Shown piece after piece: positions 35,327 to 43,540 of a stretch of 64,000 bases of DNA (its first letter is position 1; each line of letters begins with the position of its first letter). The notes beneath the pieces were generated by a model. That model did not search any database. It was not told the DNA's origin and saw nothing but the letters and a program-made list of their open reading frames with translations. The DNA comes from Parvibaculum sp963975745. Lineage in GTDB: Bacteria; Pseudomonadota; Alphaproteobacteria; Parvibaculales; Parvibaculaceae. The stretch covers positions 1-64,000 of the forward strand of contig NZ_CAXBIB010000004.1 of NCBI RefSeq assembly GCF_963975745.1, given 5' to 3'. Both the position numbers and the translations under genes were made by a program.

Positions 35327-36460
35327 ATGACAAAGATCACGACCAATATCACCGTGGATGCAGCCTATGAGGCGGTCGCGCCGGACGACTTCCCCGCAAT
35401 GATGGAAGTCGAGCGCTACGGCAAGCGTTCCACCGCTTTCGACAAGATCATCTCGGCCACCCATGATCACTTCTGGGATCCGATGGACAAGAAGTACATC
35501 GACTTCTCCGCGCCGTTCGACATGGAGAACGAGTATCTGATCGACCCCGCGCAGAACACCGACCTCAAGACCGCGGTCAAGGACAAGCTCGACGAGAAGC
35601 AGAAGATCAAGCTGGTCAACATGGACGTGCAGTGGGGTCTCTCCTCGATTCTGCACGGCGAAGCCGGCGCACTGGCCCTGTCGGCCAGCCTCTGCCACAT
35701 CCTCAAGGATCCGGGCGCGCAGGAATACGCCGCCAACCAGACGCGCGAGGAAGCACGCCACGTCGCCGGCTTCTCCAACTACATCAAGGCCCGCTGGGGC
35801 AAGCCGGTGCCCGTCGGCCCGGCGCTCGGCGACGTCCTGACCGAACTGGTCAACACGCCGCTGGTCTGGAAGAAGCTGGTCGGCATGCAGATGCTGGTCG
35901 AGGGCCTCGCCATGGGCGCCTTCGCCTCCTTCTACAAATGGGGCCGCGATCCGCTGATGGTGAAGCTGATGCAGCTCACGATGACGGACGAGGCCTTCCA
36001 CCACAAGTTCGGCAAGATCTGGGCCGACCGCACCATTCCGAACCTGAAGGCGGAAGAACGCGATGCGATCGAGGACTGGGCCTGGGAGGTCTTCCAGGTA
36101 CTGCTCTTCAATCTCGGCAGCCCCGAGCAGAAGAAGCACATCTATGCCGCCGTCGGCCTCGAATGGGAATGGGTCCAGGGCGCCTTCATGGAAGCCATGA
36201 CCGACACCAACATCCGCGAGAGCATGCAGGAAAGCTCGAACATCTTCCGGGTGCTGATCAAGACGCTGCTGAAGGCCGGCATCATCACCGACCGCACGGC
36301 CATGAACTACGCCGCCTTCATCGACATGAAGGAACTCTATGGCGAGGGCGACCGCATGATCGGCGACGACATCGCCGAGGAAGGCATCAAGCTCCTGCGC
36401 CAGCTCAACGGCCAGGGCGGCGGCGCCTATTCGCTCGACAAGATGTCCGCCGCCGAATAG
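35327..36460 (+). CDS. Ferritin-like diiron protein
   Basis: The 377-residue helical protein has carboxylate and histidine residues spaced like a diiron four-helix bundle: E112, E142 and H145 (EEARH), E192, E222 and H225 (DEAFHH). The pattern E...ExxH...E...ExxH matches oxidase/oxygenase members of the ferritin superfamily (R2- or AurF-like) and is far larger than ferritin itself. Ordinary Fe storage is therefore unlikely. It follows a strong-looking AT-rich promoter and ends in a terminator. It lies 2.5 kb upstream of acyl-CoA catabolic genes, which is only weak functional evidence. The start has GTAGGAGCAGA upstream. Confidence 0.72.
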   Translation: MTKITTNITVDAAYEAVAPDDFPAMMEVERYGKRSTAFDKIISATHDHFWDPMDKKYIDFSAPFDMENEYLIDPAQNTDLKTAVKDKLDEKQKIKLVNMDVQWGLSSILHGEAGALALSASLCHILKDPGAQEYAANQTREEARHVAGFSNYIKARWGKPVPVGPALGDVLTELVNTPLVWKKLVGMQMLVEGLAMGAFASFYKWGRDPLMVKLMQLTMTDEAFHHKFGKIWADRTIPNLKAEERDAIEDWAWEVFQVLLFNLGSPEQKKHIYAAVGLEWEWVQGAFMEAMTDTNIRESMQESSNIFRVLIKTLLKAGIITDRTAMNYAAFIDMKELYGEGDRMIGDDIAEEGIKLLRQLNGQGGGAYSLDKMSAAE

Positions 36461-36482
36461 CGCCCGCGGCACCGAAACGAAC

Positions 36483-36512
36483 AGGGCGGCTTCTCCGGGA
36501 GCCGCCCTTTTT
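36483..36512. terminator. Rho-independent terminator
   Basis: A perfect 9-bp stem, AGGGCGGCT / AGCCGCCCT, with an 8-nt loop and TTTTT at the 3' side. It ends the ferritin-like transcript. The TetR gene stop on the minus strand overlaps it at 36512. Confidence 0.85.
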
Positions 36513-37123
36513 CACGCCTGATGCATCAGACCGTCGATGATCCGGTCGAGCCCGGCCGTATATTCCACCCGCGCCGCCTCCGGGTCGTCGGCCGCCGCGA
36601 TGCCGAGCGCCGCCTGTTGCAGCGCGCCCGACAGCAAGCCGTTGATCGACCGCATCTCGCCGGCCGCAATGAACCCCTCATCCACCAGATGCTGCAACGC
36701 ATGGTCGAGAAACAGCGTCGACAGCGGCGCCTGCAGCGCCTGCCAACCGGCAAGCCCCAGCACCGCCGGCCCTTCGATCAGGAACAGCCGCCGCACTTCC
36801 GCGTCCGTATAGATGCCGAGCAGCACCCGGCACCCGACCTGGAGGTCCTCGCGGTCATGCGTGATCTGCGCCATCGTCTCCTCGAAAAGCCGCTGCCCGA
36901 TCTCGGGCAGCATCTCCTCCAGCAGCGCCCGGAAGAGATCGCGCTTGTCGGCAAACTGGTGATAGAGCGCGCCCCGCGTCACACCGGCCGCCCGCACGAT
37001 GTCCTCGGTGCCGGTCTCGGCATAGCCCCGCTCGGCAAACAGCCGCCGCGCCGCCGCGAGCAGCTTGTCGCGGTTCTTCGAGGGTCGCTTGGCAGGGGTT
37101 TCGCGGGTCATTTCCTCTTTCAT
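36512..37123 (-). CDS. TetR-family transcriptional repressor
   Basis: The 203-residue protein has a TetR N-terminal helix-turn-helix (DKLLAAARRLFAERGYAETGTEDIVRAAGVTRGALYHQFADKRDLF, about residues 18-62) and a C-terminal ligand domain of unknown specificity. It is divergent from a ferric-reductase-like gene across operator repeats at 37121-37182, the first of which overlaps its own start codon. A GAGGAA-ATG at 37111 (MTRETPAK) is an alternative start that would leave the operator in the leader. Confidence 0.92.
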   Translation of the reverse strand: MKEEMTRETPAKRPSKNRDKLLAAARRLFAERGYAETGTEDIVRAAGVTRGALYHQFADKRDLFRALLEEMLPEIGQRLFEETMAQITHDREDLQVGCRVLLGIYTDAEVRRLFLIEGPAVLGLAGWQALQAPLSTLFLDHALQHLVDEGFIAAGEMRSINGLLSGALQQAALGIAAADDPEAARVEYTAGLDRIIDGLMHQA

Positions 37124-37182
37124 ACAGCTTGTATGGAAACTCGTTTCGGATTATACAGCCTGTATCTCATACAGACGGTATG
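37121..37182. promoter_or_regulatory. Three TetR operator palindromes
   Basis: Three near-identical palindromes lie between the divergent tetR and ferric-reductase-like genes. Site 1, CATACAGCTTGTATG, is at 37121-37135. Site 2, ATACAGCCTGTAT, is at 37153-37165. Site 3, CATACAGACGGTATG, is at 37168-37182. The shared half-site is ATACAG. Centres are about 31 and 16 bp apart. The repeats cover the tetR start and lie 21 bp upstream of the 37203 ATG, so the repressor probably controls both directions. Confidence 0.8.
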
Positions 37183-37202
37183 AAAAATTCGGGGGCGAAA
37201 CG

Positions 37203-37859
37203 ATGTCCGGCCAGGCGATCCGCAACGACCCGACCTTCCGGCCCGGCCGGCAGATCCCCTGGTGGCTCTTTGCCGCCGTGCTCGGCGTGGCTGCCGCCAT
37301 CGCCGCCGGCAGCATCGCCCTCCAGGGCGCCAATGAAGAGGGCCTGCTTCACATCACGCGCTACACGGCCCGCTTTGCCTTCCTGATCTTCGTCGTGGTC
37401 TTCGCGGCCGGCGCGCTGGCGCAGCTTTTCCCATCGGACACGACGCGCTGGCTGAAGCGCCACCGCCGCTATCTCGGGCTTTCCTTCGCGCTTGCTCATT
37501 TCATCCATCTCGGCGCGCTGACGTCATGGTTCGTCGCCATCGGCGAGATGCCGGAGACCGTCACCATTATCGGCGGCGGCCTGGCTTACATCTTCATCGC
37601 CCTGCTGGCGCTGACCTCCAACGACTGGTCGGTCCGCAAGCTCGGCCCGAAAGTCTGGCGCCGCCTGCATCTCACCGGCGTCGCCTATGTCTGGCTGATC
37701 TTCATGAATTCCTATCTCGGCCGCCTCGCCAGCGAGACCCCACCCGAGCCCAGGGTGATCTTCGCCATTACCGCCGGCCTCGGCTTTCTGGCGCTCGGCC
37801 TGCGCATTACGGCCTGGGCCGCCCGGCGCCGCAGCCGATCACGCGCTCTTGTTGGTTGA
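37203..37859 (+). CDS. Ferric-reductase-like transmembrane protein
   Basis: The 218-residue polytopic protein has about six helices. RYTARFAFLIFVVVFAAGALAQLF, RRYLGLSFALAHFIHLGAL, and RRLHLTGVAYVWLIFM carry the histidines that would bind b haems in the ferric-reductase-like/MsrQ fold. Longer in-frame starts up to 37065 run over the TetR operators and were rejected. The protein could move electrons across the membrane in redox repair or metal reduction. Expression is likely under the divergent TetR. Confidence 0.8.
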   Translation: MSGQAIRNDPTFRPGRQIPWWLFAAVLGVAAAIAAGSIALQGANEEGLLHITRYTARFAFLIFVVVFAAGALAQLFPSDTTRWLKRHRRYLGLSFALAHFIHLGALTSWFVAIGEMPETVTIIGGGLAYIFIALLALTSNDWSVRKLGPKVWRRLHLTGVAYVWLIFMNSYLGRLASETPPEPRVIFAITAGLGFLALGLRITAWAARRRSRSRALVG

Positions 37860-37919
37860 CGCAGCGTCGCCTGTGCTAGTCTGACCGTCGTCTGGGCCCG
37901 AATGGCCCCGGAGGTGCAG

Positions 37920-38807
37920 ATGCGCGCGACCAATGGCAGGCCCTCTCGGTGGGCAGGCGCGGCCGTCCTCGGCCTCGCATTGCTGCTGGCCGGCGCTGCC
38001 GAGGCCAACATCTTCGGCCGCGACGACCGCCGCGACATCCGCCCCGAAGACGGCCTGAGCGGCGTCGGCGTCATTGTCTGCGCGGGCACGACAAGGCGGC
38101 CGACCGGCGTCCTGCTGGCCTCCGCCCTGCTGCCCGAGGACCGCGACTACGAGGTCATCGCCTCGGCCGCCCATGTCTTCATCGGCCCGCAGGGCCGCCT
38201 GACGGAATGTGCGTTCCGCCCGCATGGCACGCCCGACATCGCCGCCGCCATCATCTTCATCGAAAGCGGCAGCCGCACGCCCTATCGCGACCGCGACTGG
38301 CACAATGACTGGGCGGTCGCCGTGCTCGACCGGCGCCTGCCCGGCGACATCGAGAGGCTGAAACCCCGGGTGATCGACGATCTGGCGGCCGTCGCCCTGC
38401 GCGAAGCCGGCGCCCGTTTCATGCTTGCCGGCCACAATGGCGAGCGCGGCCCGCTGCAGATGTCCGAGCATTGCGGCCCCGTGCGCAAGCGCAGCTCCCA
38501 TCTGAACCGCTTCGACCCGCGTGTCGTGAACCACGATTGCGACATGATGCCGGGCTGGTCGGGCGGCCCGCTGATCCTGCGCGAGCGCGGCACCGATTAC
38601 ATGATCGCGGTCAATTCGCAGGCCTCGAACGCGATCACCCATGTCTCCGGACGCCCGTTCAGCGGCAGCCTCAACCCCAATGTCGCGATCCGTGTCGACG
38701 GGCGCTTCAAGCAGGCGATCGACCGTCTGCTCCGTGCCGGCGCGGCCGGCGTCACCGCCCATTGCCTGGTCGCCAGCCGCGACGCGGGCCCCGGCCTGCC
38801 CTGCTAG
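37920..38807 (+). CDS. Secreted trypsin-like serine protease-type protein
   Basis: The 295-residue protein has a signal peptide (about 1-30, ending GAAEANIF). It has candidate catalytic residues in order: His in IASAAHVFIG, Asp in NDWAVAVLD, and Ser in GWSGGPLIL, where GxSGGP is typical of chymotrypsin-fold proteases. It probably has a disulfide-rich body (CGP..CD..HC). The periplasmic substrate is unknown. The start has GGAGG 6 nt upstream. Confidence 0.8.
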   Translation: MRATNGRPSRWAGAAVLGLALLLAGAAEANIFGRDDRRDIRPEDGLSGVGVIVCAGTTRRPTGVLLASALLPEDRDYEVIASAAHVFIGPQGRLTECAFRPHGTPDIAAAIIFIESGSRTPYRDRDWHNDWAVAVLDRRLPGDIERLKPRVIDDLAAVALREAGARFMLAGHNGERGPLQMSEHCGPVRKRSSHLNRFDPRVVNHDCDMMPGWSGGPLILRERGTDYMIAVNSQASNAITHVSGRPFSGSLNPNVAIRVDGRFKQAIDRLLRAGAAGVTAHCLVASRDAGPGLPC

Positions 38808-38954
38808 CCGTATCACTGCCGCGCGCTTGACGCAGCGGCATCTGCGCGCCGGATGACCGCCCGCGATTTCCTCCCTATATTGGCCGCAAAAGAAACAGGC
38901 CCGCCCGGCCGCCGCGCCGGGGGCCGCCAGAACACGCTTTCCGGGAGGGAAAAC

Positions 38955-40565
38955 ATGCCTTGGAACTTCGGCGACATTCTTGACGCCATATCGCCCGTCC
39001 TGCCGGCCGAAGCGCCGGCCTTCATTCATGGGCCCCGCCGCATCACCTGGGGCGAGACGACGAAACGCACCAACAATCTCGCCCGCGCCATGATCGAGCG
39101 CGGCGCGAAGCCCGGCGACAAGCTGGCCTTCTACATGCGCAACCGGCCGGAATATATCGAACTGCTGGCCGCCGGGTTCAAATCGCGCCTGACCCATGTC
39201 AACGTCAACTACCGCTACAAGCCCGACGAAGTCTTCTACATCTTCGACAATTCGGATGCGCAGACCGTCGTCTATGGCAGCGAGTTCCGCGACATCATCG
39301 AGGAGATCCGCCCGCGCCTGACGAAAGTGCAGACCTTCATCGAGGTCAATGACGGCGGCGACATCGCGCCCTTTGCCGAACGCTACGAAACCCTGGCCAA
39401 TACCGGCGCCGGCGCCACGCTCGACATCGAACGTTCGCCCGACGACTTGCTCTTCATCTATACCGGCGGCACCACCGGCATGCCGAAAGGCGTGATGTGG
39501 CGCCACGACGATCTGCGCGAAGTGCAGCTTTCGGCGCTGCGCCGCCTCGGCCCCGTGCCGGAATCGCTGCCTGCCCTGGTCGCGGCGATCAAGGAAGTCG
39601 GCCCCGCCGGTCCGATGATCCCGGCCTGCCCGCTGATGCACGGCACCGGGCTGCTGACGGCGCTGGGCAACATGGTCTCGGGCGGCTGCATCGTCACCCT
39701 CGACAGCCATTCGCTCGACCCGCACGAACTCTGGTCGGAAGTCGACCGCAACAAGGTCCAGCAGGTCGCCATCGTCGGCGACGCCTTTGCCAAGCCGATG
39801 CTGCGCGCGCTCGAGGAGACGCCCGGCAAATACGACCTGTCCTCGATCGTCACCATCATCTCCTCGGGCGTCATGTGGTCGACCGAGGTGAAGCGCGGCC
39901 TGCTGAAATACATGCCGAACGCGATCATGACCGACAGCTTCGGCGCCTCCGAAGCGGTCGGCCTCGGCTCCTCGCTGATGACGAAGGACGGCGAGATCGC
40001 CACCGCCAAGTTCCAGATCGGCGAACGCTGCAAGGTCTTCGACGAGAACGACGAACTGGTCGAGCCGGGCTCGGGCAAGCCGGGCTTCATCGCGCTCGGC
40101 GCGCCGATCCCGGTCGGCTACTACAAGGATCCCGAAAAGAGCGCCCGCACCTTCAAGACGGTACGCGGGGAGCGCTATGCGATCCCCGGCGACTGGTGCA
40201 CCGTCGAGCCCGACGGCACGCTGACCCTGCTCGGCCGCGGCTCGGCCTGCATCAACACGGCCGGCGAAAAGGTCTACCCGGAAGAAGTCGAGGAAGCGCT
40301 GAAGACGCATCCCTCCATCGAGGACGCGCTGGTCGTCGGCCTGCCCGACGAGAAATGGGGCCAGGCCGTCACCGGCGTCGTCAAGCTCAGCAACGGCGCC
40401 GCCTTCGACGAGGAAGCGCTGCGGGCCCATGTCCGCAACCAGCTGGCCGGTTACAAGACGCCCAAGCGCATTCTGATCGGCACGGTCCCCTTCCGGGCCC
40501 CGAACGGCAAGGCCGACTACAAGACCGTGACCGAATTCGCAAAGCGCGAACTCGGCGCGGCCTGA
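38955..40565 (+). CDS. Acyl-CoA synthetase (FadD/FadD19-like)
   Basis: The 536-residue adenylate-forming enzyme has the ATP loop YTGGTTGMPKGVMWRHDDL (near 173-191), then DSFGASEAVG, GDWCTVEPDGTL, and NTAGEKVYPEEVEEAL. The C-terminal catalytic lysine is in PNGKADY. The MWRHDD block and overall length are close to FadD-type ligases used for branched or steroid side chains in actinobacteria. It activates an unknown carboxylic acid to its CoA thioester. GGGAGGG precedes the start. The next gene follows by 17 bp. Confidence 0.88.
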   Translation: MPWNFGDILDAISPVLPAEAPAFIHGPRRITWGETTKRTNNLARAMIERGAKPGDKLAFYMRNRPEYIELLAAGFKSRLTHVNVNYRYKPDEVFYIFDNSDAQTVVYGSEFRDIIEEIRPRLTKVQTFIEVNDGGDIAPFAERYETLANTGAGATLDIERSPDDLLFIYTGGTTGMPKGVMWRHDDLREVQLSALRRLGPVPESLPALVAAIKEVGPAGPMIPACPLMHGTGLLTALGNMVSGGCIVTLDSHSLDPHELWSEVDRNKVQQVAIVGDAFAKPMLRALEETPGKYDLSSIVTIISSGVMWSTEVKRGLLKYMPNAIMTDSFGASEAVGLGSSLMTKDGEIATAKFQIGERCKVFDENDELVEPGSGKPGFIALGAPIPVGYYKDPEKSARTFKTVRGERYAIPGDWCTVEPDGTLTLLGRGSACINTAGEKVYPEEVEEALKTHPSIEDALVVGLPDEKWGQAVTGVVKLSNGAAFDEEALRAHVRNQLAGYKTPKRILIGTVPFRAPNGKADYKTVTEFAKRELGAA

Positions 40566-40582
40566 AATAAAGGAGAAGCGCG

Positions 40583-41062
40583 ATGACGCCGGATGAATTT
40601 GCAGACCTGCTCGCGCGCTTCTCCGCCGCCGCCACGGCCGGCGACGGCAAGGCCTTTGCCGAATGCTTCACCGAGGATGCGGTCTATCACGACTACATCT
40701 ATGGCGATCACAAGGGCCGCGCCGAAATCGCCCATATGCTCGAAGAGCTCTTCCACCGCGATGCGCGCGACTACGACTGGCGCATGATCGACCCTGTCTG
40801 CAACGGTAATCTCGGTTACGCCTGGTCGCTCTCGAAATTCGTCTCGACCCTGCCGCAATATGAAGGCAACCAGGTCGTCATCGACGGCATGAGCCGTTTC
40901 GAACTGCGCGACGGGCTGATCGCCGACTACCGCGAAAGCGTCAATGGCGGCGTCGCCATGGCACAGCTCGGCGTCGAGGAGCCGCGCCTGGCCGGCGTGC
41001 TGCGCAAATGGGCCCGGCAACTGCGCGAACGGTCCGACGTCGCGCGCTATCTGAAATCCTGA
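40583..41062 (+). CDS. NTF2-like/SnoaL-type small enzyme-fold protein
   Basis: The 159-residue protein is an NTF2-like alpha+beta cone fold judged from the layout LLARFSAAATAGDGKAFAECFTEDAVYHDY, a middle RAEIAHMLEELF helix, and a C-terminal sheet with FELRDGLIADYRESV. Such proteins act as cyclases, isomerases or hydratases in polyketide or steroid-type pathways. The function here is unknown. It lies 17 bp after the acyl-CoA synthetase gene and is probably its partner. Confidence 0.75.
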   Translation: MTPDEFADLLARFSAAATAGDGKAFAECFTEDAVYHDYIYGDHKGRAEIAHMLEELFHRDARDYDWRMIDPVCNGNLGYAWSLSKFVSTLPQYEGNQVVIDGMSRFELRDGLIADYRESVNGGVAMAQLGVEEPRLAGVLRKWARQLRERSDVARYLKS

Positions 41063-41076
41063 TCCCCGGAGAGCCG

Positions 41077-42126
41077 ATGCCCCTGAAGCTTGCCCTGCTC
41101 GGCCAGACCTGCGCCGACAACCGCGCCCATATGGAAGCGCGCCTGACATCGGACTGGGAGATCGGCCTCTGGCTGCCCGGCGATCCGGTCGACAGGGGCG
41201 AGGCGCTGCTCGGCGACGCCGATGCCGTGGTGGTGGGCAGCGACGCGCTGGTATCGGGCGGCGCCTTCGCGCTGATCCCGAAGGCGAAGAAGCTGCGCCT
41301 CTTCCAGCTTCCCTTTGCCGGCTTCGACTGGCTGAAGCCGGAAGGCCTGCCGCAAGGCTGCTTCATCTGCAACGCCCGCGGTCATGAACAGGCCATGGCC
41401 GAATTCGCGATCGCAAGCCTTCTCGAATGGGAGATCGGCTTCCGCAAGCTCGATGCCAGCTTTCGCGGCGGCTCGTGGAAATATCAGGGCACGAGCCGCG
41501 ACCCGGAAGCCCTGCACGGCGAAGTCCATGGAAAGACGCTGGGCATTTTCGGCTATGGCAATATCGGCCGCGAGGCGGCGGTCCGTGCAGCGGCCTTCGG
41601 CATGCGCGTCATTGCCATCGCCCGAAGCCCCCGCGACGCGGCGCCCGCACCGCTCGACTGGATCGGCACCCGCGCCGACACGGAACGCTTTCTGGCCGAA
41701 AGCGACTACATCCTGCTCGCCTGCGACCTCAACGACGACACCCGCCACGCCATCGACGCGGCCGCCTTCGCGCGCATGAAACCGTCCGCCGTCATCGTCA
41801 ATGTCGCGCGCGGACCGGTGATCGAGGAAGAAGCGCTTTACAAGGCGCTTGCCGGCAAGCGCATTGCCGGCGCCGCCATCGACACCTGGTACATCTATCC
41901 GAACCGTCCGCTGCCCGGCGGCACGCCGGAAGAGAATCCGCGCCCCTCGCGTTTTCCCTTCCACACGCTCGACAATCTGATCATGACGCCGCATTGCTCG
42001 GCCCACACCGAGGGGTCGGATGTCCGGCGCTGGCAATCCATTGCCGCCAATCTCGATGCCTTCGCGGGAGGCCGCGAGCCGCCGGGGCTGGTGATGCGCG
42101 GCACCGGCCGCCCCAATGCGGCCTGA
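41077..42126 (+). CDS. D-2-hydroxyacid dehydrogenase (NAD-binding)
   Basis: The 349-residue protein has the Rossmann motif GIFGYGNIGREAAVRAA (about 159-175) and ARGPVIEEEALYKAL (Arg and Glu of the catalytic set), with the catalytic His in TPHCSAHTEGSD. It reduces a 2-keto acid to a D-2-hydroxy acid, or the reverse, with NAD(P)H. The substrate is unknown. It starts 14 bp after the NTF2-like gene, in the same direction as the acyl-CoA genes. The ATG 23 codons earlier was rejected because it lies inside the NTF2-like gene. Confidence 0.86.
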   Translation: MPLKLALLGQTCADNRAHMEARLTSDWEIGLWLPGDPVDRGEALLGDADAVVVGSDALVSGGAFALIPKAKKLRLFQLPFAGFDWLKPEGLPQGCFICNARGHEQAMAEFAIASLLEWEIGFRKLDASFRGGSWKYQGTSRDPEALHGEVHGKTLGIFGYGNIGREAAVRAAAFGMRVIAIARSPRDAAPAPLDWIGTRADTERFLAESDYILLACDLNDDTRHAIDAAAFARMKPSAVIVNVARGPVIEEEALYKALAGKRIAGAAIDTWYIYPNRPLPGGTPEENPRPSRFPFHTLDNLIMTPHCSAHTEGSDVRRWQSIAANLDAFAGGREPPGLVMRGTGRPNAA

Positions 42127-42246
42127 GCGAAGTTCCGCATTCACCCATAAGAGCCCTCCCCCTCACCCGCCGATGCCGGTTGCCTCGGCGGGGCCGGTTG
42201 CTATGCTGTCGCCAACCAAAATCGAACCCCTATGAGAGAGATTTCC

Positions 42247-43443
42247 ATGGAAACGCTGGAGAAATTCCGCCAGGAGACACGGGCCTGGCTGGAGGAGAAC
42301 TGCCCGCCCTCGATGCGGACGCCGATGACCTCCGAGGATGAAACCGTCTGGGGCGGCCGCAACGCCAAATATCCGAACCCCGAGGCGAAGCTCTGGCTCG
42401 ACCGCATGGCGTCGCGCGGCTGGACCGCGCCGACCTGGCCGAAAGAATATGGCGGCGGCGGTCTCTCGAAAGAGGAAAACCAGGTCCTCCAGCAGGAACT
42501 GCGCCGCATCAAGGCGCGTCCGGCGCTGTCGAGCTTCGGCATCTGGATGCTCGGGCCGGCCCTGCTCGAATTCGCCAACGAGGAGCAGAAGAAGGAACAC
42601 CTGCCGAAAATCGTGCGCGGCGAAATCCGCTGGTGCCAGGGCTATTCGGAACCGGGCGCGGGCTCGGACCTCGCCGGCCTGCAGACGAAATGCGAAGACA
42701 AGGGCGATCACTACCTGGTCAACGGCCAGAAGATCTGGACCTCCTATGCCGACAAGGCCGACTGGATTTTCTGCCTCGTCCGCACCGATCCGACGAAGAA
42801 GCACGACGGCATCAGCTTCCTGCTCTTCGACATGGCATCGCCCGGTGTCGAGGCGCGGCCGATCTCGATGATCTCGGGCGCCTCGCCCTTCTGCGAAACC
42901 TTCTTCACCGATGTGAAGGTGCCGAAGGGAAATCTGGTCGGCGAACTCAACAAGGGCTGGACCATTGCCAAGCGCCTGCTGCAGCACGAACGCGAGATGA
43001 TCTCGGGCATGGGCCTCGGTGGCGCGGGCTCCGGTGCCGGTCTCGGCGGCCTCGAACAGGCGGCGAAGGATTATTACGGCGAGGAGAACGGTCGCATCGC
43101 GAGCCCCGCGCTGCGCGACCACATCACCCGCCAGAAGATGGACGGCAAGGCCTTCGCATTGACGATGCAGCGCTCGGCCGAGGAAGCCAAGGCCGGACAG
43201 GGTCCGGGTGCCGCTTCGTCGATCTTCAAATATTACGGCACCGAACTCAACAAGCGCCGCTTCGAACTGCTGCTCGAAATCATGGGGACGAAGGCGCTGG
43301 GCTGGGAGGGCGAAGGTTTCACTGGCGACGAAATTGCCGTCACCCGCTCCTGGTTGCGCTCCAAGGGCAACTCGATCGAAGGCGGCACCAGCGAGGTCCA
43401 GCTGAACGTCGTTTCGAAGCGCGTGCTCGGCCTGCCCGACTGA
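42247..43443 (+). CDS. Acyl-CoA dehydrogenase, catalytic (alpha-type) subunit
   Basis: The 398-residue ACAD has the FAD and substrate blocks QGYSEPGAGSDLAGL and WTSYADKADWIFCLVRTDP. The catalytic Glu lies in SIEGGTSEVQLNVVSKR near the C-terminus. The start METLEKFRQETRAWLEEN has GAGAGAG 7 nt upstream. It is followed 97 bp later by a second ACAD that lacks the catalytic Glu. This pairing resembles the two-subunit FadE28-FadE29-type ACADs of side-chain degradation. Confidence 0.88.
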   Translation: METLEKFRQETRAWLEENCPPSMRTPMTSEDETVWGGRNAKYPNPEAKLWLDRMASRGWTAPTWPKEYGGGGLSKEENQVLQQELRRIKARPALSSFGIWMLGPALLEFANEEQKKEHLPKIVRGEIRWCQGYSEPGAGSDLAGLQTKCEDKGDHYLVNGQKIWTSYADKADWIFCLVRTDPTKKHDGISFLLFDMASPGVEARPISMISGASPFCETFFTDVKVPKGNLVGELNKGWTIAKRLLQHEREMISGMGLGGAGSGAGLGGLEQAAKDYYGEENGRIASPALRDHITRQKMDGKAFALTMQRSAEEAKAGQGPGAASSIFKYYGTELNKRRFELLLEIMGTKALGWEGEGFTGDEIAVTRSWLRSKGNSIEGGTSEVQLNVVSKRVLGLPD

Positions 43444-43540
43444 CGCGCAGCGCATTCCCGTTCGGGCGCGCCGGCAACTCACGCACAATTGCGGCGCGCC
43501 CTCGCCTATTCACAGAAACAGAAAAAGACATAGAAACGCG

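Noticed and set aside
37839..40430. 863-residue minus-strand frame
   Set aside because: Antisense of the secreted protease-like and acyl-CoA synthetase genes, both of which have motifs and ribosome sites.
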